Both the position numbers and the translations under genes were made by a program. The notes beneath the pieces are model-generated. The model worked only from the letters and a program-made list of their open reading frames with translations, ran no database searches and was not told where the DNA came from. A DNA stretch of 64,000 bases from Streptomyces sp. ISL-43. Lineage in GTDB: Bacteria; Actinomycetota; Actinomycetes; Streptomycetales; Streptomycetaceae. Shown here in pieces: positions 56,912-64,000 of this stretch. The first letter of the stretch is position 1, and each line of letters starts with the position of its first letter. The stretch lies in NCBI RefSeq assembly GCF_018614195.1, contig NZ_JAGGOT010000029.1, positions 310,001-374,000 of the forward strand, read 5' to 3'.

Positions 56912-58039
56912 GTGCACGCAGAGGAACGACAGCAGGCGATCCTGCGCCGGGTCCGAGAAGCGGGATCGATGCGTGTCACGGAGTTCGCGGCGGAGCTCGG
57001 CGTCTCCGTGGTGACGGTGCGCAAGGACGTCGAAGTCCTCGCCGAGCGCGGTCTGCTGGCCCGGGTGCACGGCGGGGCGATGCTGCCCGAGGACTGGGCC
57101 GAGACCGTGCCCCCCCGGACCGCGCCCGCCGCCGCGCCCGCCGCCGCGTCCGCCGCCGACGCCGGCCGGCCCCGCGGAGCCGCAGTCGGCCGGCCCCTGA
57201 CGCTCGGACTGATCGTGCCGTCCTCCGCCTACTACTACCCCGATGTGATCAAGGGGGCCCGGGAGGCCGCCGACGCCCTGGGCGTACGGCTCACCCTCGC
57301 CGTGTCGACGTACGACGTGGACACGGAGAAGGCGCAGGCGGCGCGGATGGTCGCGGACGGCGTCGACGGCCTGCTGCTCGCCCCCTCCGCCGCCGGCGTC
57401 GAGGGGAGCCCCGGCGGCCCGTGGTACGAGGAGCTGGGCGTGCCCGTCGTCCTCGTCGAGCGCCGCCCCGAGCAGCAGGCGTCCGCCTGCGAGCACGTCG
57501 GCACGGATCACGGCTACGGCGCCCGGCTGGCGGTGCGGCACCTGCTGGACGCCGGGCGGCACCGGATCGCCCTCGTGATGCGCGGCGGTACCCCCACCGC
57601 GCCCTGGATCAAGGAGGGTTACGACGCGGCGATGGCCGAGGCCGACCCGGCGGCGTCCGGCGACACGCTCTTCCTCGACCTCGCCGAGTACGACGCCGGC
57701 GAGGCCGCCTACGAGCAGGCGATGGCCGAGTTCGTCGAGGGGGTGCGGGCCGGCCGTGTCGACGCCGCGCTGGTCCATCCCGACCACGAGGCCGTGGTGA
57801 TGCTGCAGCGGTTGCGGAGTGCCTCGCTGTCCGTGCCGGGCGACGTCGCCCTGGTCTCGTACGACGACGAGGTGGCCTCCCTCGCGGACCTGCCGCTGAG
57901 CGCGGTGGCGCCGTCGAAGCACGAAGTCGGGGTCACCGGTGTGGAGTTGCTCGTACGCAGGCTGCGGGAGCCGGGCCGGCCCCGGCGCCGGATCGCCATC
58001 CTCCCCGAGCTCCGGGTACGCGCGTCCAGCGAAACGTAA
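56912..58039 (+). CDS. DeoR-type HTH joined to a LacI-type sugar-sensor domain
   Basis: A 375-residue regulator. Residues 1-57 are a DeoR-family winged helix (EERQQAILRRVREAGSMRVTEFAAELGVS split at the turn; VVTVRKDVEVLAERGLLARVHGGAM), a linker follows, and residues 90-370 are a LacI/periplasmic-binding-protein fold (LTLGLIVPSSAYYYPDVIKGAREAAD; GVDGLLLAPS; GRHRIALVMRGG; VPGDVALVSYDDEVASLADLPLSAV). It probably binds a fucose-derived sugar and releases the operon behind it. GAGGGGAGC precedes the GTG. It is on the same strand as the operon, 115 bp away. Confidence 0.9.
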   Translation: MHAEERQQAILRRVREAGSMRVTEFAAELGVSVVTVRKDVEVLAERGLLARVHGGAMLPEDWAETVPPRTAPAAAPAAASAADAGRPRGAAVGRPLTLGLIVPSSAYYYPDVIKGAREAADALGVRLTLAVSTYDVDTEKAQAARMVADGVDGLLLAPSAAGVEGSPGGPWYEELGVPVVLVERRPEQQASACEHVGTDHGYGARLAVRHLLDAGRHRIALVMRGGTPTAPWIKEGYDAAMAEADPAASGDTLFLDLAEYDAGEAAYEQAMAEFVEGVRAGRVDAALVHPDHEAVVMLQRLRSASLSVPGDVALVSYDDEVASLADLPLSAVAPSKHEVGVTGVELLVRRLREPGRPRRRIAILPELRVRASSET

Positions 58040-58046
58040 CCGTTAC
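58036..58046 (+). promoter_or_regulatory. GTAAC-C-GTTAC operator candidate of the transport operon
   Basis: Perfect 5-bp arms overlapping the regulator's stop codon. The left arm is part of GAAACGTAAC, sharing AAACGTAA with the regulator's own promoter. Confidence 0.55.
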
Positions 58047-58078
58047 TTCGCTTTCCTTTCTCTAGCTTTGTTTTTCTA

Positions 58079-58107
58079 TTGACTCGCTTCTGCTCTGGCC
58101 GAATGAT
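58079..58107 (+). promoter_or_regulatory. Candidate sigma70-type promoter
   Basis: TTGACT at 58079-58084 and AATGAT at 58102-58107 with 17-bp spacing, 48 bases before the ATG of the binding-protein gene. The surrounding T-rich stretch (58050-58080) is unusual for this genome. Confidence 0.5.
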
Positions 58108-58154
58108 GTGCATCACCTCGCCGCATCGACGGCTCGCATCTGAGGAGCAGAGCA

Positions 58155-59462
58155 GTGAAGCTCACTTCCCGTACCTCCCGCGTCGCCCTCGCCACCCTCT
58201 CACTGGCCCTGTTCGCCACCGCCTGCGGTGGGAGCGAGGGCGCCGCGCCCAAGGCCGGAGCCCCCAAAGAGCCGGTCAACCTGACCTATTGGGGCTGGAC
58301 CGGCGGTGCCCAGCAGGTGGTGGACGCCTTCAACGCGTCCCACCCGGACATCAAGGTCACCTTCTCGGCCATCACCGGTGGACCGGACGGATACGCCAAG
58401 ATCAGCAACGCGATCAAGGCCGGGAACGCCCCCGACGTCGCGGGCATCGAGTACCCGACCCTCCCGGAGTTCGTCAGCCAGGGATTCCTGGAGGACATCA
58501 GCTCCCAGGCCGGCGGCACCGTGAAGTCGAAGTTCCCCCAGGGCGTCCAGGAGCGTGTGACGCTCGGCGGCAAGACGTGGGCCGTGCCGTACGACGCCAC
58601 GCCGAACCTCCTCTACTACCGCAAGGACCTCTTCAAGAGCGCGGGCGTCGAAGTCCCCAAGACCTGGGACGAGTACAAGGCGGCTGCCGAGAAGATCAAG
58701 GCCGCTGACAAGAACGTGCGCATCGGCGGCTGGGGCAATGACGACGCGCCGCTGCTGGCCGCGCTCTCCTGGCAGGCCGGCGCCAAGTGGTACGGAACCG
58801 AGGGCGAGGCCTGGAAGGTCGCCATCGACGACGCGCCCTCGCGGAAGGTGGCCTCGTACTGGGAGGGCCTGGTCAAGGACGACCTGGTGATGAACCTGAA
58901 GATCAACGGACCGGAGTTCGCCAAGGCCAAGGCGGACGGGGTCATGGCCAGCTTCATCGGCGCCTCCTGGAGCGCCGGCGGCACGATGGCCGCGCTGGCC
59001 AAGGACTCGGGCAAGTGGGGCGTCGCCCCGCTGCCGAACTGGGGCACCCCGGCCACCGGCATGTTCGGCGGCACCAGCTACGCCGTCACCAAGGGCAGCA
59101 AGCACGTCAAGGAGGCGGCCGAGTTCGCCGCGTGGGCGGCCACCAGCCCCGAAGGCGTCAAGGCCCGCCTCGGCAGCCTGAAGGCGCCGAGCAGCAGCCT
59201 GCCCGCCAGCCCCGAACTGCGCACGATCGCCTCCGCGGCCTTCGACGACAAGGGCTTCTTCGGCGGCGACGACGTCTACAAGATCGCCGGAGCGCAGGTC
59301 GACACCATCGTCGCCGGCTGGGTCTGGGGTCCGGTGCAGACCGCGACCAACACGGCCATCCAGGACGCCGGGCTGAAGAGCACCCTGGCCGACGGACTCG
59401 CGGCCGGCCAGAAAGCCGCCGAGGAGGCCATCAAGGGCCGAGGGCTCAACCTCGCGAAGTAG
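58155..59462 (+). CDS. ABC sugar-binding lipoprotein
   Basis: A 435-residue extracellular solute-binding lipoprotein of family 1 (carbohydrate). Lipobox FATAC (Cys24). The mature part contains NLTYWGWTGGAQQVVDAFNASHPDIKV, TPNLLYYRKDLFKSAGVEVPKTWDEYKAAAEKIK and GTSYAVTKGSKHVKEAAEFAAWA, all typical. It delivers the sugar to the two permeases encoded next. The operon content suggests a fucosylated oligosaccharide. GAGGAG precedes the ATG by 7-9 bases. Confidence 0.94.
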   Translation: MKLTSRTSRVALATLSLALFATACGGSEGAAPKAGAPKEPVNLTYWGWTGGAQQVVDAFNASHPDIKVTFSAITGGPDGYAKISNAIKAGNAPDVAGIEYPTLPEFVSQGFLEDISSQAGGTVKSKFPQGVQERVTLGGKTWAVPYDATPNLLYYRKDLFKSAGVEVPKTWDEYKAAAEKIKAADKNVRIGGWGNDDAPLLAALSWQAGAKWYGTEGEAWKVAIDDAPSRKVASYWEGLVKDDLVMNLKINGPEFAKAKADGVMASFIGASWSAGGTMAALAKDSGKWGVAPLPNWGTPATGMFGGTSYAVTKGSKHVKEAAEFAAWAATSPEGVKARLGSLKAPSSSLPASPELRTIASAAFDDKGFFGGDDVYKIAGAQVDTIVAGWVWGPVQTATNTAIQDAGLKSTLADGLAAGQKAAEEAIKGRGLNLAK

Positions 59463-59594
59463 GCGCCGGCCGGGCCCGGTTCGGCCCGGTCGGGCCAGTC
59501 CGCCCCGTCCCCCGCCCGCTCGTGCCGGGTACGCCCCGCGACGTGTACCCGGCGCCCTCCTCCCCGTCCGCAGCGCACCACCAAGGAGCCCAAG

Positions 59595-60527
59595 GTGGCA
59601 GCACCACTCACTCGTTCCGCGCGCGGCGCCGCGCGCAGGCCGGCCCGGCCGGGCCAGGGCAAGGCGGTGGCCGTCTTCCTCACCCCGTTCTTCCTGCTCT
59701 TCGCCGCCGTCCTGATCCTGCCCGTCGGCTACGCGGTCTGGATGAGCTTCTTCTCGGAGCGCTCCTCCGGTCTGGGCTTCGGCGGCACCGAACGGGTCTT
59801 CAGCGGGCTCGGGAACTACACGAAGGCGCTGACCGATCACGGCTTCACGTCCTCGTTCCTGCACGTGGCCGCGTACTGCGCGCTCTACATCCCCGTGATG
59901 ATCGGCGCGGCGCTCGCCCTGGCGCTGCTCGTCGACTCGGCCGCGGCCAGGGCCAAGCGCCTCGTACAGTTCGCCGTCTTCATGCCGCACGCGGTTCCCG
60001 GACTGATCGCGGCGGTCATCTGGATCTACCTCTACACGCCCGGCCTGAGCCCGGTCCTGAGCTGGATCGAGGCGGCGGGCGGCCACTGGGACTTCTTCGC
60101 CGAGGGGAGCGTCCTGCCGTCGATGGTGAACATCGCGGCGTGGCAGTGGATCGGCTACAACATGATCATCTTCTTCGCCGCCCTGCAGGCCGTGCCCCGC
60201 GAGGTCATCGAGGCCGCCGTCATGGACGGCGCCGGGGGACTGCGCGTCGCCCTCCGGATCAAGTTGCCGATGATCCGCTCCGCGGTCTTCCTCACCCTCC
60301 TGTTCACTTGCGTCGGCGTCGTCCAGATCTTCAGCGAGCCGATGCTCCTCTCCCAACGGGCCGGCTCCATGGGGTCGGACTGGAGCCCGATGATGTTCAT
60401 CTACAAGGCGGCGTTCGAGCGGCACGACTACGGTCTCGCCTCCTCCGCCTCCCTCCTGATGGCCCTCGTCGCGGGCACCCTCTCCTACGTCGTCACCCGG
60501 ATCGGAAAGCGAGGCGGCTCGGCATGA
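59595..60527 (+). CDS. ABC sugar permease, MalF-like
   Basis: A 310-residue, six-helix permease of the carbohydrate-uptake-1 type. First helix VFLTPFFLLFAAVLILPVGYAVWM; the ATPase-contact EAA loop is EVIEAAVMDGAGGLRVALRIKLPMI, with the EAA-x3-G pattern intact. GTG start after CAAGGAGCCCAAG. Ends in an ATGA overlap with the second permease. It lacks an own ATPase gene; a shared MsiK-type ATPase is the likely partner. Confidence 0.93.
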   Translation: MAAPLTRSARGAARRPARPGQGKAVAVFLTPFFLLFAAVLILPVGYAVWMSFFSERSSGLGFGGTERVFSGLGNYTKALTDHGFTSSFLHVAAYCALYIPVMIGAALALALLVDSAAARAKRLVQFAVFMPHAVPGLIAAVIWIYLYTPGLSPVLSWIEAAGGHWDFFAEGSVLPSMVNIAAWQWIGYNMIIFFAALQAVPREVIEAAVMDGAGGLRVALRIKLPMIRSAVFLTLLFTCVGVVQIFSEPMLLSQRAGSMGSDWSPMMFIYKAAFERHDYGLASSASLLMALVAGTLSYVVTRIGKRGGSA

Positions 60528-61528
60528 GAACACAGACGGTCCCTTCGGCGTCGCCGGCGGGTGCCCCTCCCGGCTCCGCGGCCACTGCCACAGCCGACGC
60601 CGGCACGACCGGCACCCCGCCGGAGCGGAACCCCGGGTCCGGGCCGGGAACCGGGACGCGGCAGAACCGGAGGCGGGCCAGGGAGCGCATGGGCGGTGCG
60701 ATGGCTTCGAAGGCCGTGGTCAACGCCGTGCTCCTGGTGGCGGTCCTCTACACCCTCATGCCGTTGACCTGGCTGCTGATCGCTGCCACGAAGAACCACG
60801 CCGACCTCTTCGGAACGGCCGGCTTCCGCTTCGGGGAGTTCCACCTCTTCGACAACCTCGAAGCCGTGTTCACGTACGACGACGGCATCTTCGCCCGCTG
60901 GCTGCTCAACAGCGTCCTCTACTCGGTCGTCGGATCGCTGGCATCCTCGCTGATCAGCGTCGCCGCCGGATACTGCTTCGACAAGTACCAGTTCCGCGGC
61001 AAGGGCGCGCTCTTCGGCCTCATCCTGATCGGCACGCTCCTACCGGGCGTCGTCATCACGCTCCCGCAGTACCTGCTCGCCTCCGAGGTCGGCATCGTCA
61101 ACACGTACTGGGCGATCCTCGTCCCGTCGCTCGTGAACCCCTTCGGCGTCTACCTGGCCCGGGTCTTCTCCGAAGGCTACGTACCCGGCGAGGTCCTGGA
61201 GGCCGCGCGCATCGACGGGGCGAGCGAGATACGGGTCTTCCGCTCGATCTCGCTGCCGATGCTCATGCCCGGCTTCATGACCCTCTTCCTGTTCTCCTTC
61301 ACCGCCAGTTGGAACAACTTCTTCGGGCCGCTGGTCATGCTCAACGACCACCACCTGTACCCGGCGGTGCTCGGCATCTACAACTGGAACCAACTGGTGG
61401 TACAGAACCCGGAGTTGTACTCGCTCGCGATCACCGGATCCCTGGTGACCGTCATCCCGCTCGCCATCGCCTTCATCGGCCTGCAGCGGTTCTGGCGCTC
61501 GGGCCTCTCGGCGGGAGCCCTGAAATGA
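60524..61528 (+). CDS. ABC sugar permease, MalG-like
   Basis: A 334-residue permease with an unusually long, Ala/Thr/Gly-rich, disordered cytoplasmic N-terminus (about 60 residues) before the first helix (VNAVLLVAVLYTLMPLTWLLIAA). The EAA loop is EVLEAARIDGASEIRVFRSISLPMLMPG. It starts at ATG 60524, four bases into the end of the first permease (ATGA), and ends in an ATGA overlap with the dehydrogenase gene. Confidence 0.93.
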   Translation: MRTQTVPSASPAGAPPGSAATATADAGTTGTPPERNPGSGPGTGTRQNRRRARERMGGAMASKAVVNAVLLVAVLYTLMPLTWLLIAATKNHADLFGTAGFRFGEFHLFDNLEAVFTYDDGIFARWLLNSVLYSVVGSLASSLISVAAGYCFDKYQFRGKGALFGLILIGTLLPGVVITLPQYLLASEVGIVNTYWAILVPSLVNPFGVYLARVFSEGYVPGEVLEAARIDGASEIRVFRSISLPMLMPGFMTLFLFSFTASWNNFFGPLVMLNDHHLYPAVLGIYNWNQLVVQNPELYSLAITGSLVTVIPLAIAFIGLQRFWRSGLSAGALK

Positions 61529-61584
61529 CCAGCCGCGACATGACCAGCCGCGACATGACCAACCTCGATATGACCAGCCGTCGA
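61525..61584 (+). repeat. 15-bp tandem repeat at a start codon
   Basis: ATGACCAGCCGCGAC twice (61525-61539, 61540-61554), then the variants ATGACCAACCTCGAT (61555-61569) and ATGACCAGCCGTCGA (61570-61584). Each unit begins with an in-frame ATG. The first also overlaps the permease stop. Confidence 0.9.
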
Positions 61585-62607
61585 ATACCCGGCAGTGAAG
61601 CGATCCACAAGCCCCGCACCGTCCTCGCCATGGATCAGGAGACGAAGGCCGCACTCCTGGACGGGCCGGCCCTGGCCCGGCTCGGCGCCACCGCCCGACT
61701 GGACCCCGCACTGCTCGTGACCGACTTCTCCGCGGCCGACCCCGCGCGGGTGCGCGACGCCGAGGTCCTGCTCACCGGCTGGGGCTGCCCGCCCCTCACC
61801 GAGCGGGCGCTCGAACTCCTTCCGGCCCTTCGCGCGGTGGTGCACACCGCCGGCAGCGTGAAGGGGCTGATGACGGAGGCGGCCTGGCGGCGCGGGCTGT
61901 CCGTCACCAGCGCGGCCGAGGCGAACGCCCGGCCCGTGGCCGAGTTCACCGTCGCCGCGATCGTCTTCGCCAACAAGCGGGTCCTCGCCACCGCACGGGC
62001 CTACCGGGAGGCCCGCATCCAGCTGAACCCGCTCGGGCTCTACCCCGGGATCGGCAACTACCGCAGGACCGTCGGCATCGTCGGCGCCTCGCGCATCGGC
62101 CGCCGCGTCATCGAGCTCCTGCGCTCCTACGACGCCCAGGTGCTGGTCCACGACCCGTACCTGGAAGCGGACGAGGCCAAGGCCCTGGGGGTCGAGCCCG
62201 TCTGCCTGGACGAGTTGATGGTCCGCGGCGACGTGGTGAGCGTTCACGCCCCGCAGACCGCCGAGACCCGTCACCTGCTCGACGCCGGCCGCCTCGCGCT
62301 CATGCGCGACGGCGCGACGCTGGTCAACACCGCGCGCGGATCGCTCGTCGACACGGACGCGCTCACGGCGGAACTGGTCTCCGGCCGGCTCCACGCCGTG
62401 CTCGACGTCACCCACCCCGAGGTGCTGCCGTCCGACTCACCCCTGTACGACCTGCCGAACGTCCTGCTCACCCCGCACATCGCCGGCTCCCTCGGCAACG
62501 AACTGGGACGGCTCGCGGCCTGCGCCGCCGAGGAGTTGGAGCGGTACGCCCGAGGACTTCCGTTCGCGTACGCCGTCCATCCGGCGAGTCTCGCCCACTC
62601 GGCCTGA
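61525..62607 (+). CDS. D-isomer-specific 2-hydroxyacid dehydrogenase
   Basis: A 360-residue NAD-dependent dehydrogenase. The NAD site is TVGIVGASRIGRRVIELL (G-x-S-x-x-G in place of the usual G-x-G-x-x-G). The catalytic Arg is in VNTARGSLVDTDAL, the Glu in DVTHPEVLPSDSP and the His in LLTPHIAGS. The first 20 residues are four tandem MTxxx units with four in-frame ATGs. Its place between sugar permeases and a fucosidase suggests a role in fucose or deoxy-hexonate breakdown; the substrate is unproven. Confidence 0.9.
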   Translation: MTSRDMTSRDMTNLDMTSRRIPGSEAIHKPRTVLAMDQETKAALLDGPALARLGATARLDPALLVTDFSAADPARVRDAEVLLTGWGCPPLTERALELLPALRAVVHTAGSVKGLMTEAAWRRGLSVTSAAEANARPVAEFTVAAIVFANKRVLATARAYREARIQLNPLGLYPGIGNYRRTVGIVGASRIGRRVIELLRSYDAQVLVHDPYLEADEAKALGVEPVCLDELMVRGDVVSVHAPQTAETRHLLDAGRLALMRDGATLVNTARGSLVDTDALTAELVSGRLHAVLDVTHPEVLPSDSPLYDLPNVLLTPHIAGSLGNELGRLAACAAEELERYARGLPFAYAVHPASLAHSA

Positions 62608-62637
62608 AGCCCCGCCGCCGCACCAGGAAAGCACCCC

Positions 62638-63906
62638 ATGACGCCCGGCCCCACCGATCCCGTCCCCGATCCCGTCTCCGATCCCGTCTCCGGTCCCCTC
62701 GCCGATCCCCTCGTCCCCACGCCCGGGCAACTCGCCTGGCAGGAGGCAGGGTTCGGACTCTTCCTGCACTTCGGCATCAACACCTTCAACGGCGTCGAGT
62801 GGAGCGACGGCGCCCTGGACCCGGCCACCTTCGACCCCGCGCAGCTCGACGCGCGCCAGTGGGTGCGTACCGCCGCCGAGGCCGGAGCGAAGTACGTCGT
62901 GCTGACCGCCAAGCACCACGACGGCTTCTGCCTCTGGCCGACCGCCACCACCGAGTACTCCGTGGCCTCCTCGCCCTGGAAGGACGGAGCGGGTGACGTG
63001 GTCGCCGAACTGGCAGAGGCCTGCGGGGAAGCGGGCCTCGGCCTCGGGCTGTACCTCTCGCCCTGGGACCGCAACGCGGACTGCTACGAGGAGCCCGCCG
63101 CGTACGACGCCTTCTACCTCCGCCAGCTCACCGAACTCTGTACCCGCTACGGGCCGTTGTGCGAGCTGTGGTTCGACGGAGCGGGCTCCGAGGGCCGCAC
63201 GTACGACTGGGACGCCGTCATGGCCGTGATCGACCGGCACCAGCCCGACGCCATGGTCTTCAACATGGGGCTCCCGACGATCCGTTGGATCGGCAACGAG
63301 GAGGGCCTCGCCGCCGACCCCTGCCGCTACGTCACCGACTCCACGGGCATCAGCCTGTACGACGATGGCCGGACCCCGCTCGAATCGGCCCGCTACCTGC
63401 CGCCCGAATGCGACGTGCCCATCCGCTCGAACTGGTTCTGGCAGCCGGACGACCAGGACACCCTCAAGAGCCGCGAGGACCTGCTGGACATCTGGTACTC
63501 CTCGGTGGGCCTGGGCGCGGGCCTGCTGCTGGGCGTCCCGCCCGACCGGCGCGGTCTCATCGACGACGCGGACCGGTCCCGGCTCCTCGACTTCACCACG
63601 GAGCTGGCGCGACGCCTGGGCGATCCGCGCGAGGCCGCGCTCACGCTCGACGGAGAGGACGTCGTGGCGGTCTTCGACCCGCCCGTCCGCGCCGACCACC
63701 TCGAACTGCGCGAAGACCTCACCCGGGGGCAGCGTGTCGACACCCACGAGGTCTGGGCGGACGGGCGGCTGATCGCCTCGGGCGGCACGGTGGGAGTCCG
63801 GCGGGTCCACCGGCTCGAGCCCGTCACCCTACGGACACTCCGGATACGCCTGACCGGCCCCGGCGCCCACCTGAGCTCGGCAACGGCGACCGGACCCACC
63901 ACGTGA
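62638..63906 (+). CDS. Alpha-L-fucosidase, GH29
   Basis: A 422-residue glycoside hydrolase family 29 enzyme that releases L-fucose. FGLFLHFGINTF (His45) and VLTAKHHDGFCLWP (His93, His94) form the fucose pocket, and the nucleophile is Asp180 in LCELWFDGAGSEG. A beta-sandwich follows (VVAVFDPPVRADHLELREDL). No signal peptide is visible: the N-terminus is a Pro-Asp repeat (DPVPDPVSDPVSGPLADP), so it should work inside the cell on imported oligosaccharides, in line with the transporter. GGAAAG precedes the ATG. It ends the operon. Confidence 0.94.
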   Translation: MTPGPTDPVPDPVSDPVSGPLADPLVPTPGQLAWQEAGFGLFLHFGINTFNGVEWSDGALDPATFDPAQLDARQWVRTAAEAGAKYVVLTAKHHDGFCLWPTATTEYSVASSPWKDGAGDVVAELAEACGEAGLGLGLYLSPWDRNADCYEEPAAYDAFYLRQLTELCTRYGPLCELWFDGAGSEGRTYDWDAVMAVIDRHQPDAMVFNMGLPTIRWIGNEEGLAADPCRYVTDSTGISLYDDGRTPLESARYLPPECDVPIRSNWFWQPDDQDTLKSREDLLDIWYSSVGLGAGLLLGVPPDRRGLIDDADRSRLLDFTTELARRLGDPREAALTLDGEDVVAVFDPPVRADHLELREDLTRGQRVDTHEVWADGRLIASGGTVGVRRVHRLEPVTLRTLRIRLTGPGAHLSSATATGPTT

Positions 63907-63947
63907 CGGTCACCCACCACGGTCCGGCGAGGCCTCGCCGAGACCGA

Positions 63948-63987
63948 CTTCCCGGCCGGGCGCAGTGCATGGCGCCCGGCCGGGAGG
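63948..63987 (+). terminator. Long hairpin terminator of the fucoside operon
   Basis: The core arms CCCGGCCGGGCGC (63951-63963) and GCGCCCGGCCGGG (63972-63984) pair perfectly over an 8-base loop, and the stem extends by three more pairs including a wobble. It begins about 41 bases after the fucosidase stop. Confidence 0.85.
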
Positions 63988-64000
63988 GGTTCGGGTGGGG

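Overview
The window is very GC-rich, with codon use, GTG starts, dense lipoprotein and secreted-hydrolase content and GC-rich hairpin terminators typical of a Streptomyces or close relative. Several proteins (a DUF6381-like peptide, an NPP1-family secreted protein, an XRE-STAND-WD40 giant, a DmdR/IdeR-like iron box, an OhrR/Ohr pair) also fit that genus. No rRNA, tRNA, CRISPR array, phage or natural-product backbone genes were found. It reads as an ordinary chromosomal stretch rich in accessory genes, with a few decayed ones.

Layout. 0-9 kb: DHA2-type MFS exporter, a 491-bp IS remnant with readable terminal inverted repeats, a leftward hydrolase group (DinB-like, type-B carboxylesterase, class-C serine hydrolase, YCII), a membrane protein with a triple RPV-EV repeat, a PHP phosphoesterase and a double VOC protein. 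9-16 kb: a DinB/GNAT fusion, an isopenicillin-N-synthase-like oxygenase, a GNAT, a beta-propeller lipoprotein, a DUF1524/HNH lipoprotein, a small secreted protein and a lipoprotein with 36-bp coding repeats. 16-25 kb: FprA-type ferredoxin reductase behind a candidate iron box, an F420-reductase-like dehydrogenase, a molybdopterin oxidoreductase overlapping a cytochrome b, the divergent ohrR/ohr pair with tandem operators, a dienelactone hydrolase, a P450, a ComB-like phosphatase and an aldo/keto reductase.

25-39 kb: small hypotheticals, YdeI-like protein, an HPP-family pseudogene, and a leftward block of secreted NPP1 protein, class-C DD-peptidase-like enzyme, NlpC/P60 peptidase and a 1358-residue XRE-STAND protein with 14 WD40 blades; then a small I36-like secreted protein, an AI-2E-type permease, a membrane protein and a frameshifted secreted gene. 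39-56 kb: MFS/TetR/83-aa operon behind a nested dyad, YciO, YfhO, a membrane esterase, a second P450, a ClC channel with CBS domains, an amidase divergent from a membrane-anchored D-Ala-D-Ala carboxypeptidase, an ADP-ribosylglycohydrolase, a lipoprotein and an RNase HI with a cysteine-rich tail.

56-64 kb is the most coherent unit: a DeoR-HTH/LacI-sensor regulator followed by a sugar-binding lipoprotein, two MalFG-type permeases, a 2-hydroxyacid dehydrogenase and a GH29 alpha-L-fucosidase, closed by a long hairpin. The last four junctions are very short or ATGA overlaps. It probably imports and degrades a fucosylated glycan. It has no ABC ATPase of its own, so it presumably uses a shared MsiK-like ATPase elsewhere. 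An octamer is shared between the promoter of the regulator and that of the transport operon, suggesting one regulator controls both.
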